Shown here piece by piece: positions 49,421 to 58,804 of a stretch of 64,000 bases of DNA. The number at the start of each line of letters is the position of its first letter. Positions within the stretch are counted from its first letter, which is position 1. Origin of the DNA: Silene conica (taxonomy: Eukaryota > Streptophyta > Magnoliopsida > Caryophyllales > Caryophyllaceae). The position numbers and the translations under genes are program-made. The stretch lies in assembly GCA_029255685.2 (NCBI GenBank), contig CM055312.2, positions 17,136,649-17,200,648 on the forward strand. The letters are read 5' to 3'. The notes beneath the pieces were generated by a model, which was not told the origin of the DNA, searched no databases, and saw only the letters and a list, made by a program, of their open reading frames with translations.

Positions 49421-50698
49421 TCCTTAAGGCTTTCTGTAGTAGTGTAGAGTCTAACCATACATTGACTTCCAACTAACTCTCTTGTACATTGGGACAATAT
49501 AAAATAACATGCCTTGTCTAATTCAATTCCAGGCTTTCGATCTTAGGAATGGAATAACAAGCTAATTGCAACCCATAATCATTAATCAACCAAGTTCAGT
49601 TCCAGGCTTTCGATCTTAGGAATAAGAATGATGATTCACCAATGATTATGGCCAACAATTATAACCACAACTACGACTACCAATTAATCATGTCTAATTC
49701 AGGCTTTCGATCTTAGAATGAGAGTGATGATTAATCAATAGTTATAGTCAATGATCGTAATTAGTGTAAATGGAACAAACATGTAAATAATCAACAAATG
49801 ACAACGTAAAACTACTCCTTTGACATGATTTCAACGACTAATCTACATGGCTTCCCCTCCCTAGTTATAGAACTACTCACACATGGCTTTGTGAGCTAGA
49901 TTATCAATCCTATTAACTAAGATAGACATGATGACGATAATGAATAAAAACTGTAAAGAAAGATAATACCGGAATTTAACGGAATAGGAACTCGGAAGAT
50001 GAAATGCGAATAGCTTCGGGAAATGCTTGAATAAACAAAGAACTATTTTTATAAAGAAAGTAAACTAGAACAAAGAGTAAATTTTTACAAGCTTAATGAT
50101 GCTTAAGAAAATGATTTCTAATCTATTTCTTCTCTCTCAAAATGTATGCTCCAAATGATTGAAAACAAGGGGGTATATATAGTGATGAGGAGGCGGGGCA
50201 GATTACAGCCACCCCGGACCGGGGCAAGAACATAATGATTGCATTCCTTGAATCTGGACCAAAAATAGCGAGATCAAGGACACCCCGGTATACCGGGGCA
50301 GCCCACCCCTACCGGGGTGAGAACATATGTCCACGTTCTCCGCATTTCGTCAATTGTTTACACTTGAGTTCTTTGATGACGCTTTTAGGAAGATGTAAGG
50401 GTCGCTTTTGCCATGCTTTGCACATTATGTTCTTCAAGTGTTGACCTTTTTTGTTGACTTCCTTTCATTTTCCGTCACTTCTACTACCCGAAGAATGCTT
50501 GTCTCGACTTTGGTTAGCTCCGATGCTCGGTAAATGTCAAAATGTAAGAGAAATCCGAAATTCCTACAAAAACCGCTAAACCACATACAAATTACCTAGA
50601 ACACGGAATTAGCTCAATAAACATTGAAGAATAATGTAAACGATGATAAAACATGAGCTAAAATGGGGATGAAAAGTATATAAAAATAGAGCATATCA

Positions 50699-50809
50699 GT
50701 ATTCCAAATAGAATGGAAAGGTATTTATACAACATGATTTGGGTAAAGCCCATAATAAAACGAAAGTAATGAGAACCCATAATAATGTTAGGCCTATTCG
50801 GCCTTAATA
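50699..50809 (-). repeat. 5' LTR of copia element B, outer fragment
   Basis: Completes the LTR begun at 29203; identical by eye to the matching part of 14865-15008. Followed by the CGCTA duplication. Confidence 0.92.
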
Positions 50810-50814
50810 CGCTA

Positions 50815-51850
50815 CGACTCTAACTACCAAAATACAAAACGGTGATTAGCAAGTTCGTCCATCGCTTACGTACTAGCCAAGGTAACCTGATAAAACCCAC
50901 TCCCCATATAACCGAAAATACCATATGAATCACCAATACCACCCCGGAAAAGCTTGGTGACAACAAACAACAACAAACATGCCAATTTCAATATACTTAG
51001 GTCATGTTCTTTCTGACATCCCCCTGTATCAACGACATCATCAACCTACACACATACAAAATGTTTGCCACAGTCAGTGGGGAGTGACTAGAGTTCTCAT
51101 AGTCACCTGTTGTCAATAACACATAACATGCAGTCACATATAAACAATCATCATACTCTAACATAAATACAGTCATGTGAAGTAATCAATCATAAGTCCT
51201 TTCTTAACACAATCAAGTAAATAGATAACATACCGCGACTCAGGCATATCTAAAACATGTATCAACAGTATATAACACCATATCCCGACTCAGGCAAGTA
51301 TATACAAATCATTCAGCAATGTCTAGCACTATACCCCGACTCAGGCAAGCTAAACACAAATCAATCTGCAGCATCTAAGTCTGACCCCGACTAAGACAAG
51401 ACTAGACACAAACAAACATCACAACATAGGAGAATTCATATGAAGACTCCATTATACGACGACAACAAGTCTACTTAGTCTCAGCGAATATAATCCCCTG
51501 GTAGGACGATCAAACCGATATATGGTCCTAGTCTAAATCTGGCCAGACTCTCGAGGTATAATCCTTCCTCGATTCGACAAGTATCCCCGACTCAGGATAC
51601 CTCCAAGACTCGAACTAGCTAGCAACGAGATACCCCCGACTCATGGCGGAGAATCTGAAACTTGACCGATAGCTTAAGCCTAACAGTCATACCAAGACGC
51701 GACTCAGTCTTGGTGAGAACAAGAGTCATTTAACAGCTCATAGTATATGCTCCACATATCACACAACACATCACCCCAAGATGTAATACTCATATGATTC
51801 ATAATAAAACTGTGACCTAAACACAATCAACAGTTCTACTATTATATTTC
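50815..51850. repeat. Unplaced repeat debris with CCCCGACTCAGGCAAG motif
   Basis: No gene. The phrase CCGACTCAGGCAAG or close variants recurs near 51235, 51283, 51331, 51383, 51585, 51632 and 51702, the first four at about 50-bp intervals. The general style (GACATCCCCCTGTATC, GTGGGGAGTGACTAG, AACATGCAGTCACA) resembles long gypsy LTRs such as those of F and E, so a degenerate LTR fragment is likely; no boundary was found. Confidence 0.5.
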
Positions 51851-51879
51851 TAAGACTTTACTCAACCCTTAACCATCTT

Positions 51880-52185
51880 TGGAAACTATTTGAGGTGAGA
51901 GCCAGTCTCCCTTCCGGTTGCCCGGCCGGGGGGGCTTTCTCCTCAAACCAATTTCCAAACCCATTGTAAGAGTCGTCCAATTTATTGGACTACAAACAAA
52001 CTTAATTAATAAACGGTATACTTTTTGATAAACATCCAATCAACACTTAGTGAAGTTCGGAAACCATTTGAGGCGAGAGCTGGTTTCCCTTCCGGTTGCC
52101 CGGCCGGGGGGGTCTTTCTCCTCAAACCGATTCCCGAACCTAACATAAGTGTCGTACAAGGCTCTTGGACTACAAACACGTATAC
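51880..52185. repeat. Imperfect tandem duplication, about 178-bp period
   Basis: The segment starting GGAAACTATTTGAGG at about 51881 recurs at about 52059 (GGAAACCATTTGAGG). Each contains CTTCCGGTTGCCCGGCCGGGG and ends in TTGGACTACAAACA. The copies are about 80 % similar by eye. Confidence 0.75.
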
Positions 52186-52260
52186 AAACCATACGGAAAA
52201 AGAATCGACGAAATCCGACTTGAGAATCAAAAGTTACGAAACAAAAACCACTGCCTGGGG

Positions 52261-52470
52261 CTCCCAGCCGGTTGGCCACAGGCGGTCGGTCAACCGGCTG
52301 AGAGTCCCTAACTCTCATGCCAATCAACACAAAAAGAACAATCAAGAGGGACTCCCAACCAACACAAAAAGGAACAATCAAGAGGGGCTCCCCTATCACT
52401 CAATTTTTGCGCAAGTCAATAAAACACCAAGTGGGGCTCTCAGCCAGTCGACCGGCTGGGAACCCCCTGT
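52261..52470. repeat. CCAGCCGG...CCGGCTG palindrome cassettes outside element D
   Basis: Two cassettes (52261-52308 and 52437-52466) with the arms found in element D. Between them is a two-unit repeat of about 37 bp with CAACACAAAAAGGAACAATC (near 52323 and 52360). The surroundings are otherwise unassigned. Confidence 0.7.
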
Positions 52471-52619
52471 TCCCGCGAAAGCCATTTTTCGACATAATAA
52501 TCATTCCAATCCTTTACCAACTCTTCTTAAACATGTTTCTAATCAACATCTCAACAGTCCCAGCATGTTTATGACATCGAATAAGCATAAGAACATGTAA
52601 ACAAACATATTCGACCAAA

Positions 52620-53800
52620 TTAAGAGCAACGCTACTATTTTTTGGTACAAGAGTAGCACTACTATTCAAGAGAATATTATGCACTTTCGTACTTAATTAT
52701 GCCAAAGTAATTAGATAATTTCTTTAATTAAGCAAAAGGAAAATAAGATAAATGTCAAATATATTATACTTTAAAGAAACCCCAAAAATGTCAAATTTGG
52801 ATTTAATTAGTATAAATATAAATATTAAACACCACAATGATGATGTAGATAGGTGTGTGAAGTGGAATAATTGTGTGGATGACATGTGTTTTAAATGGGT
52901 ATTGAAAGGTATTTCATAAATAACAATATCTATTCCTACATATTTCACCTTATTATTTAACGATGAGACATTGTGTTATAAAATGACATATTTTTTATGG
53001 GGGTGGAGGTAGATAGGTTTTGAGAGAGAAGGTAAGTGTCTTCAGAGGTGGGGTTACTCTCTGACGTTTAAGAGTATTACTTGAGTAGTACAAGCAAATA
53101 GGTCAGAGATGTTCAAGAATACAGTTTATGATTCTGATGATCAAGTTGGTTAGTTGGGTTGTCAAGTTTCGATTTAAGGAGTATAAATATAAATATATAG
53201 ATATTAAAGAACATAATGATGTAGGTGATCTGAGTTAAGCGGAATAATTATATTAATGAGATGAAATGCAAGTGGGTATTAGAAGGTATTCAGACAACAA
53301 AGTAATGACAAATAAATGGTGTTTCAGAGACAGATAGAATAAGCCATAAAAAGATCAAAAATATTTTTTAATTAGTATTAGATTATAGTTTATTATAATC
53401 CGTATTCTTTTTTATCCTCCATATTTTCAACTTATTCTTTACAGTGTGACATTGTTTTATAGGGTAGGGATTGATTTTAAATTGTATATGTCCATTTGTT
53501 TAGGGATGGGGATAGATAGATCTCGAGGGAGGAGGTAAGTATCTTGGGGGATAGAGTTACTCTTCGACGTTTAAAAGTGTGATGTAAGTTGCACAAGAAA
53601 ATGTCTATATGTTAGGGTTGTTTAGGGATACGATTGATTATGTTAGTCAAGTAGGGTAGTTATGTGAGAAGGGGTATGACGAATACCTGAACGGTGTCAA
53701 AAAAAGTTGCTCATGTACTACAGAATGATTAGAACAACTAAGCAAGTACATAGGTAGATAAATTTTATTTCAAAATTCTATTCTATGTGATAATAACAGA
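52620..53800. repeat. AT-rich spacer with diverged tandem duplication
   Basis: Roughly 52790-53157 and 53165-53665 are related. Both contain ATTTAAKKAGTATAAATATAAATAT, a TGATGTAGRT...GGAATAAT segment, TTTAACGATGAGACATTGT-like or TTACAGTGTGACATTGT, GGGGATAGATAG and GGGTTACTCTYYGACGTTTAA. The second copy has an additional AT-rich block near 53285-53400. No coding potential is recognised. Confidence 0.65.
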
Positions 53801-54141
53801 GGCACAAATGTTATGAAAAGAGCTTAAAAATCTCTAAAGACATACTCAATTTTGATTGTTATACGGCGGGGTTTGATTTTACATTGGATATATTTATTTT
53901 TTCGCGCGGTGATGAGCTCCATTTTGGTCATCATTTTCTTTATATATTCTTCATTTTCGGTCCCGAATCGACCTCGTTTTGCGTGTCTTTAGGTGTTTTT
54001 ACATCCGTTGCCTCGTATATTCCTATTCTGTCCACTTTTTGTAGGTATTACGGCGGGGGCGAAGAAACGAGAGAACTCGAGGTGAATTTGGTGCGATTTA
54101 TGAAGATTTATGAAGGATTTGTGAATAAGCCACTTCAGGCC

Positions 54142-54582
54142 CTCCCAGCCGGTTCCCAGCCGGCGGCCGGTAGGCCGGCTGGGGAACTTGGTCTTGACTT
54201 TTGAATTGAAATGAAGGATGATTCCAGCCCCTTGAGGAAAGGCTCCCAGCCGGTGGCCAACCGGCAGCCGGTCAGCCGGCTGGGATGCAATCCCCATACT
54301 TAGCCAAAATTCGAAATACGAAGAAATGCATAGATTTTACAGATTGATGCAAAAGGTGTCCCGGCCGGTGGACAACTGGCAGCCGGTCCACCGGCTGAGG
54401 GGACCTGTAGCCAAGAAAAAGAAGAGAAGAAATCAGAAGAAAGGGAAAGGCCTCCCAGCCGGTGCCAGACCGGCAGCCGGCCGGTCGGCTGGGAAGCATA
54501 GTCATTTGAAGAAAAATTCCAGAAGTCAAATTTGGACTCTCAGCCAGTCCCAGACCGGCAGCCGGTCGACCGGCTGGGAGTC
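54142..54582. repeat. Five GC-rich palindrome cassettes in the LTR of element D
   Basis: Units at 54142-54186, 54243-54285, 54358-54405, 54452-54494 and 54537-54582. The consensus is CTCCCAGCCGGT, a short variable part, ACCGGCAGCCGGTC, then ACCGGCTGGGAG. The outer arms CCAGCCGG and CCGGCTGG are complementary, and the inner GCCGG blocks can pair in alternative ways. Units are spaced about 85-115 bp and end just upstream of the TATA box. Confidence 0.88.
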
Positions 54583-54600
54583 GCTTTTCGTATTTTCGAG

Positions 54601-54611
54601 CTATATATAAA
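54601..54611 (+). promoter_or_regulatory. Probable TATA box of element D LTR
   Basis: CTATATATAAA 19 bases after the last palindrome cassette, the best core-promoter candidate in the LTR. Transcription would start about 30 bases downstream, leaving the cassettes in the promoter-side U3 region. Confidence 0.6.
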
Positions 54612-55618
54612 CCCGCACTTGTAACACTTTACTTATTACGCATTCTTAAGCTTATTTTTAGGGTTTTTACTGTTTCGATTACTTAACACTTAGACTCAAA
54701 AACACTCTAAAATATTTTAATCTTCTTTAGATCCTTACTTAATCTTTCAATATTAGTTAATCTCTCTTTAGGATTCTACTTAGCCTTGTTATTAAGCAAT
54801 TGTAAGAGGATATTTTGGGTTGTATTTTGGGGGATTTGAAAGAGTCTTTCAACTTGTCATCCAAGCTACTTCCTTTTCCATTGTTATTGGTATAATTCTT
54901 CTAATCTTTACTTAGTTTTTACTTTTATTTAAGTTTCCTTTGAATCAATTGTTCATCCTTTGTTTGTTCATGATGTTTTGCTTTTGTTCATCCCTTATTC
55001 ATATGTTTTCATTTACCATGAGTGAGTAGTCTCCTTGCTAGGGCAAGGGGTGATCTTGGGTGTTGTTTAGATGATGAATTCATGCTAGTAAGTAGATTAG
55101 TTGTTCTTAAAAAAGTAGTCTTCCATTTGTTGCATGCTAGGTGTTTGATGATTTGCCTCAACGAAAGTTGGGCTTTGATTTTAGCGTGACTTGCCTTTAG
55201 CGACGGTTGGGGGTTTGTCTTAGCATGTTTAATGGTTGGTTGTGATATTTGTAGCGAAAGCTAGGGTATTCCGACCTAGGTTAGTCGACTCGAGAGAAGA
55301 GACTACCCGAGACTATTTGTTTGAGACCTTCTAGTTTCCTTTCTAGCATCTTCGTCTAGCCACCTTAGTGACCCCCGAAACCCTAGTTTTCTCATCCATC
55401 GATTCAATCTTATTTAGTTGCTTTAATTGTTCGTCTTAGTTGTTCTCTAGTCTTTAATCAACCGCAAACCTATTACCCCCAACTCTCGCATAAACTAGAA
55501 CATAATTACACAACTATCCCCACCGTCTTCGTGTTCGACAACCCGTTTATACTACTTAATTGGGTTTTTACAAATGTGTTTGATGCCGGTATTGACGACA
55601 AAAACCGGGATATCAAAA

Positions 55619-55636
55619 TGGCGCCGTTGCCGGGGA
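55619..55636 (+). other. Primer-binding site of element D
   Basis: TGGCGCCGTTGCCGGGGA, three bases after the LTR; the sequence typical of Athila and Tat elements. Confidence 0.92.
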
Positions 55637-55786
55637 CGGTGTTAGAAGTTGTGTAGTTTAGTTTTAGTTTTAGTCTTGAGTTAGTTGAGCTTGTTTTGTT
55701 TTGATCAAAGATTTGGTAGTTAATTGTAGAGTGCTTGTTTTATTGCTCACCCTAGTGTTTAACAAGCACTAGGACGACTAATTTGT

Positions 55787-58700
55787 TTGCTAAGTTTTAT
55801 GCCTAGGGGTGACTCTAACTCTTTGTTGTCATCTTCCGAACCGGAGAGGCTCTTTCGGGCCTTAAGGAGGAAGACTATTGCAAGGGTAAGAATTGCGTCC
55901 CAAGCATCTACTAGCCAAAACAACCCCTCTTCATCCCAACCACCAAGTCCCAATCAAAGCAATCCTAGCCCAACATCCGACAATTTTGACAATCCGTTTT
56001 ATCAATCACCACCACAATCACCACACTTTCCAAACAACCATCCAATTCATATAATGGCCGCTCTTCGTGATCATAACCGGCCCAATCACAATGACACCAC
56101 CAATCCAATCAACTTCGGGGTTCTTGTTCCTCAAAATTTCGAAATACACCCTTCGCAAATGAGCTCAATCGAGAAGAACGCCTTTAGCGGGGCTTCTCAC
56201 GAAGATGCTCATGGGCACTTGAGAAAGTTCAAGGGTAAGGTCGCAATGATAAAGAAAACGGGAGTACCCGAGGAGACACTAAGGCTTATGCTTTTCCCCT
56301 ATTCCTTAACCGACAAGGCGGATAGGTGGTTAAATGTCCATGCTCCAAATACATTTACCACATGGGACGACTTGGCAACGGCTTTCCTTGCCAAGTACTA
56401 CCCATCCTCCAAGACCGCGATGCTCCGGAATGAGATAACTCAGTTTCAACAAGACGAGGGAGAATCTTTGGGAGAAGCTTGGGATAGATACCAAGATTTG
56501 CTTGCTAAGTGCCCACACCACGGGATACCACCTTGGTACACAACCCAAACCTTTTTTCAGACTCTTCTTCCCCGGACTAAAGAAATGGTTAATGCATCGG
56601 CGGGTGGTAGCTTTGACCACTTGCCGCATGAGGAGGGAACGGAACTCATCAAGAAGATTGTTGATTCGGAGGAAAATTATGGTACTAGGGGGAATGTCTT
56701 GAGGAAGAGTAGTAAGTACCCTAGTGAGCACCTTTCCAATGCAAAGGCGAACGAAGAAACCAATGCCAAGTTGGCCATGTTAACCAAGAAATTGGAAGAG
56801 TTGACTAAGGGCTCCACTACCAAAGAAACCAAGAGCAAAGTCCAGGGAATGTACCAAGTAAATAGTGTTGCTTCATGTGACTTATGTGGGGGATGCGGGC
56901 ATACTTTTGATGTGTGTGCAAACAACAATTCCTATGAGGGAAGTGAGAGTATGGAGGAGGTATATGCTTTCCAAGCCTTTAACAACCCAAAAAACCCCAA
57001 TACTTTCAACCCAAATTCGAACTATTACCATCAAGGGATCCGAGGAAGCCCCTATATGAGTTACAAAAGCACCAATGTGTTGAATCCTCATCAAATTCAA
57101 CAACCTCAAGGGCAAAATCCCCCCGGTTTTCAACCAAGGGGTGGAAACTTCAACCCGAGAAACAATTACAACAACAACTTTTACCAAGGGAATCAAACCA
57201 ACCAAGCCAACCAAGGCTTTCAACAAAGTTTCAATGATCCAAACTTCAACCCCAATTTCCAAAACAACCAAAACCCACAAAATTTCAATGCAAATTTCAA
57301 TAACAACAACCCAAACTTCAACAACCAAAACAACAACCAATACCATAACCAACAAAATTTCCACAACCCAAACCACCAACAAAACTTCCACAACAACAAT
57401 TTCAACAATCAAAGCCTCAATGACCAAAATTTCAACCAACAATTTCCTAACCACCACCAAAACCCAAACTTCAACAATCAAGGTCCCGAAACAAATCAAC
57501 AAAGTGGGGGTGCAAGGAATGACTACGGGTTTCCTTTGCCCCTTACCAACACACCTCATCAAGATCTCTCAAGTGACTCTCAAGTTGGAGAGTTGCTTAA
57601 ACTTGTGAAAGGCATGCAAGCGACACATAATCAAGAAATGGTGAATTTGAAGATGGCAAATCAAAAGGAGATCCGGGAGATGGAGGCTAGAGTTGCTTCA
57701 CAAGCCTTAGCCAACCCACAAAGGCCACCGGGCGGCTTTCTTGCCCAAGTTCAAAGCTCCCGGGATGCTTCAAAACCACATGGTGTCAATGCTATTATGA
57801 CAAGCAAAAATGAGCAACCAATGCTTGAGAAGAGGGATGATGAAGGAGGGTCCAAGGTAGAGCAAGTTATGACGGTGTTTGGGAGTGGAAGTGAGGAATG
57901 TGTTGAGGAGGAGGTGATGGTGATGGTGCCCAACACTCCTCCGGATGATTGTAATGAAGTCGACATTGATGACTTAAACTTTGTGATGCAACAAGTCTTG
58001 AACATTCCGAAGAAGAATTATGATGAAGGCCCGAGTGCCAAAGGAAAAAAGGTTCATGTGATAGAAGAGGAGGACCATGGATATGTGGAGAGCCTCATGG
58101 AGAGAAAGATGTGCGAATTCTTTCGTAAAATCACCAAGGGGGACCCTCGTTGCAATGAGTTGATCAAACTTGTTGAGGAAGTAGAGGCCACAATCCCCTC
58201 CACCCAAGAAAAGAGGGAAGTCAATGCCATTTCATTAGTGGCGAAAAAGGTTCCAAGAGATTTGCCAATTAAGTTAGGAGACCCGGGGAGCTTCTCTATT
58301 CAATGCTCCGTAGGGGGGAGAAACATTGAGCACGCTTTGTGCGATCTTGGAGCAAGTGTGAGTGTTATCCCACTTGCCATGGCCAAAAGATTGAACATTA
58401 AGCACTTGTCTCCTCCTATAACGGACATCACTCTTGCCGACGGGACGGTTAGTCCTACTATTGGGGTCCTTGAAGATGCGGTGGTCAAGGTTGGATCGCT
58501 TTCCATCCCCACCGATTTTATGGTCGTCGATATTCCGGTCGGTGAAAGCTCTTTCATTATTCTTGGGAGGCCTTTCTTGGCCACCGGAGGAGCAATCATT
58601 GATGTGAAAAGAGGTAGGCTAACCTTTCAAGTTGGAGATGAGTTGTGTGAATTCGTGCTCCCGGATGCTCCGGACAAGAACCTTGAGGATAGACACAAGA

Positions 58701-58804
58701 CCGTGAACTTGATTGCTACAATGGGGAGAGTTGAGCCTTCGGTGAAATTTGATGAGAAAGGTCCCAAAGAAGATGTTAAGCTCAACCATTGTGAGCCATT
58801 TTGA
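55787..58804 (+). CDS. gag-protease polyprotein of Athila-like element D
   Basis: A 1005-codon ORF. The first Met gives MLSFMPRGDSN; the second (55799, MPRGDSNSLL) matches the MPRSSR start in element C and is the more likely start. Residues about 110-270 form the gag domain (FSGASHEDAHGHLRKFKGKV, AFLAKYYPSSKTAMLRNEIT, SLGEAWDRYQDLLAKCPHHG). A CCHC-type knuckle (CDLCGGCGHTFDVC) is near residue 365. Residues about 430-580 are extremely Asn/Gln/Phe-rich. The protease domain near residues 840-960 has CDLGASVSVIPLAMAKRL and FIILGRPFLATGG. The ORF stops shortly after the protease and no RT follows. The product would be a self-assembling capsid precursor with its own protease. Confidence 0.88.
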   Translation: MLSFMPRGDSNSLLSSSEPERLFRALRRKTIARVRIASQASTSQNNPSSSQPPSPNQSNPSPTSDNFDNPFYQSPPQSPHFPNNHPIHIMAALRDHNRPNHNDTTNPINFGVLVPQNFEIHPSQMSSIEKNAFSGASHEDAHGHLRKFKGKVAMIKKTGVPEETLRLMLFPYSLTDKADRWLNVHAPNTFTTWDDLATAFLAKYYPSSKTAMLRNEITQFQQDEGESLGEAWDRYQDLLAKCPHHGIPPWYTTQTFFQTLLPRTKEMVNASAGGSFDHLPHEEGTELIKKIVDSEENYGTRGNVLRKSSKYPSEHLSNAKANEETNAKLAMLTKKLEELTKGSTTKETKSKVQGMYQVNSVASCDLCGGCGHTFDVCANNNSYEGSESMEEVYAFQAFNNPKNPNTFNPNSNYYHQGIRGSPYMSYKSTNVLNPHQIQQPQGQNPPGFQPRGGNFNPRNNYNNNFYQGNQTNQANQGFQQSFNDPNFNPNFQNNQNPQNFNANFNNNNPNFNNQNNNQYHNQQNFHNPNHQQNFHNNNFNNQSLNDQNFNQQFPNHHQNPNFNNQGPETNQQSGGARNDYGFPLPLTNTPHQDLSSDSQVGELLKLVKGMQATHNQEMVNLKMANQKEIREMEARVASQALANPQRPPGGFLAQVQSSRDASKPHGVNAIMTSKNEQPMLEKRDDEGGSKVEQVMTVFGSGSEECVEEEVMVMVPNTPPDDCNEVDIDDLNFVMQQVLNIPKKNYDEGPSAKGKKVHVIEEEDHGYVESLMERKMCEFFRKITKGDPRCNELIKLVEEVEATIPSTQEKREVNAISLVAKKVPRDLPIKLGDPGSFSIQCSVGGRNIEHALCDLGASVSVIPLAMAKRLNIKHLSPPITDITLADGTVSPTIGVLEDAVVKVGSLSIPTDFMVVDIPVGESSFIILGRPFLATGGAIIDVKRGRLTFQVGDELCEFVLPDAPDKNLEDRHKTVNLIATMGRVEPSVKFDEKGPKEDVKLNHCEPF

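Larger units (their letters stand above)
45011..49444. mobile_element. CACTA (En/Spm) transposon G, non-autonomous, carrying host gene sequence
   Basis: A 4434-bp element with CACTACTACAGAAA ends. The terminal inverted repeats run 28 bp with one mismatch inside and one near the end, flanked by the 3-bp duplication TAG (45008-45010, 49445-49447), diagnostic of CACTA transposons. Subterminal zones (45029-45190 and about 48945-49420) are packed with GGACATCAG/GGACATCGG and complements, the kind of arrays bound by CACTA transposases. No transposase ORF is present. The interior resembles a captured intron-containing host gene (47532-47980), so it is a Pack-CACTA-type element. Confidence 0.92.
29241..50698 (-). 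mobile_element. Ty3/gypsy Athila/Tat-like element C, non-autonomous
   Basis: A minus-strand element inserted in the 5' LTR of copia B with a perfect GTATT duplication. Its own sequence (about 8.2 kb) is interrupted by LARD E and CACTA element G. The LTRs are about 1585 bp and run TGATAT...TGACCA on the element strand. The primer site (TGGCGCCGTTGTCGGGGA) is the type used by Athila/Tat elements. Only a gag-protease reading region is recognised; I see no RT, RNase H or integrase core, so it resembles the gag-only (TR-GAG) class of non-autonomous elements. LTR divergence is about 1-2 % by eye. It is broken as a coding element. Confidence 0.87.
44677..50698 (-). repeat. 5' LTR of Athila-like element C, interrupted by CACTA element G
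   Basis: LTR sequence at 44677-45010 and 49448-50698 (49445-49447 is the duplicated TAG), matching 29241-30825 at about 98 %. The repeated CAGGCTTTCGATCTTAG motif is at 49530, 49603 and 49700; the GC-rich palindrome is at 50281-50319. Confidence 0.93.
14865..50809 (-). mobile_element. Ty1/copia element B (short-LTR, Ale/Retrofit-like), host of the nest
   Basis: A minus-strand element whose own sequence (about 4.6 kb) is split into 14865-15803, 25668-29240 and 50699-50809 by nested insertions. A perfect 5-bp duplication CGCTA flanks it (14860-14864 and 50810-50814). The LTRs are only about 144 bp and differ at one position. It has a tRNA-iMet-type primer site and copia-order gag and pol. Short LTRs and the gag start (ITHIKLRSDNYEEW) suggest the Ale/Retrofit lineage; that placement is inference. 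Apart from the inserted elements, the coding part has only a few breaks. Confidence 0.92.
53910..55615 (+). repeat. 5' LTR of Athila-like element D
   Basis: About 1.7 kb (left edge inferred), ending GGGATATCA. It contains five GC-rich palindrome cassettes between 54142 and 54582, followed by a TATA box (CTATATATAAA, about 54601-54611) and T-rich leader-like sequence. Confidence 0.72.

Noticed and set aside
52025-52600. 191-codon ORF spanning the duplicated CCGGCCGGGG block
   Set aside because: It overlaps comparable ORFs on the other strand and consists of repeat-derived sequence with no domain.
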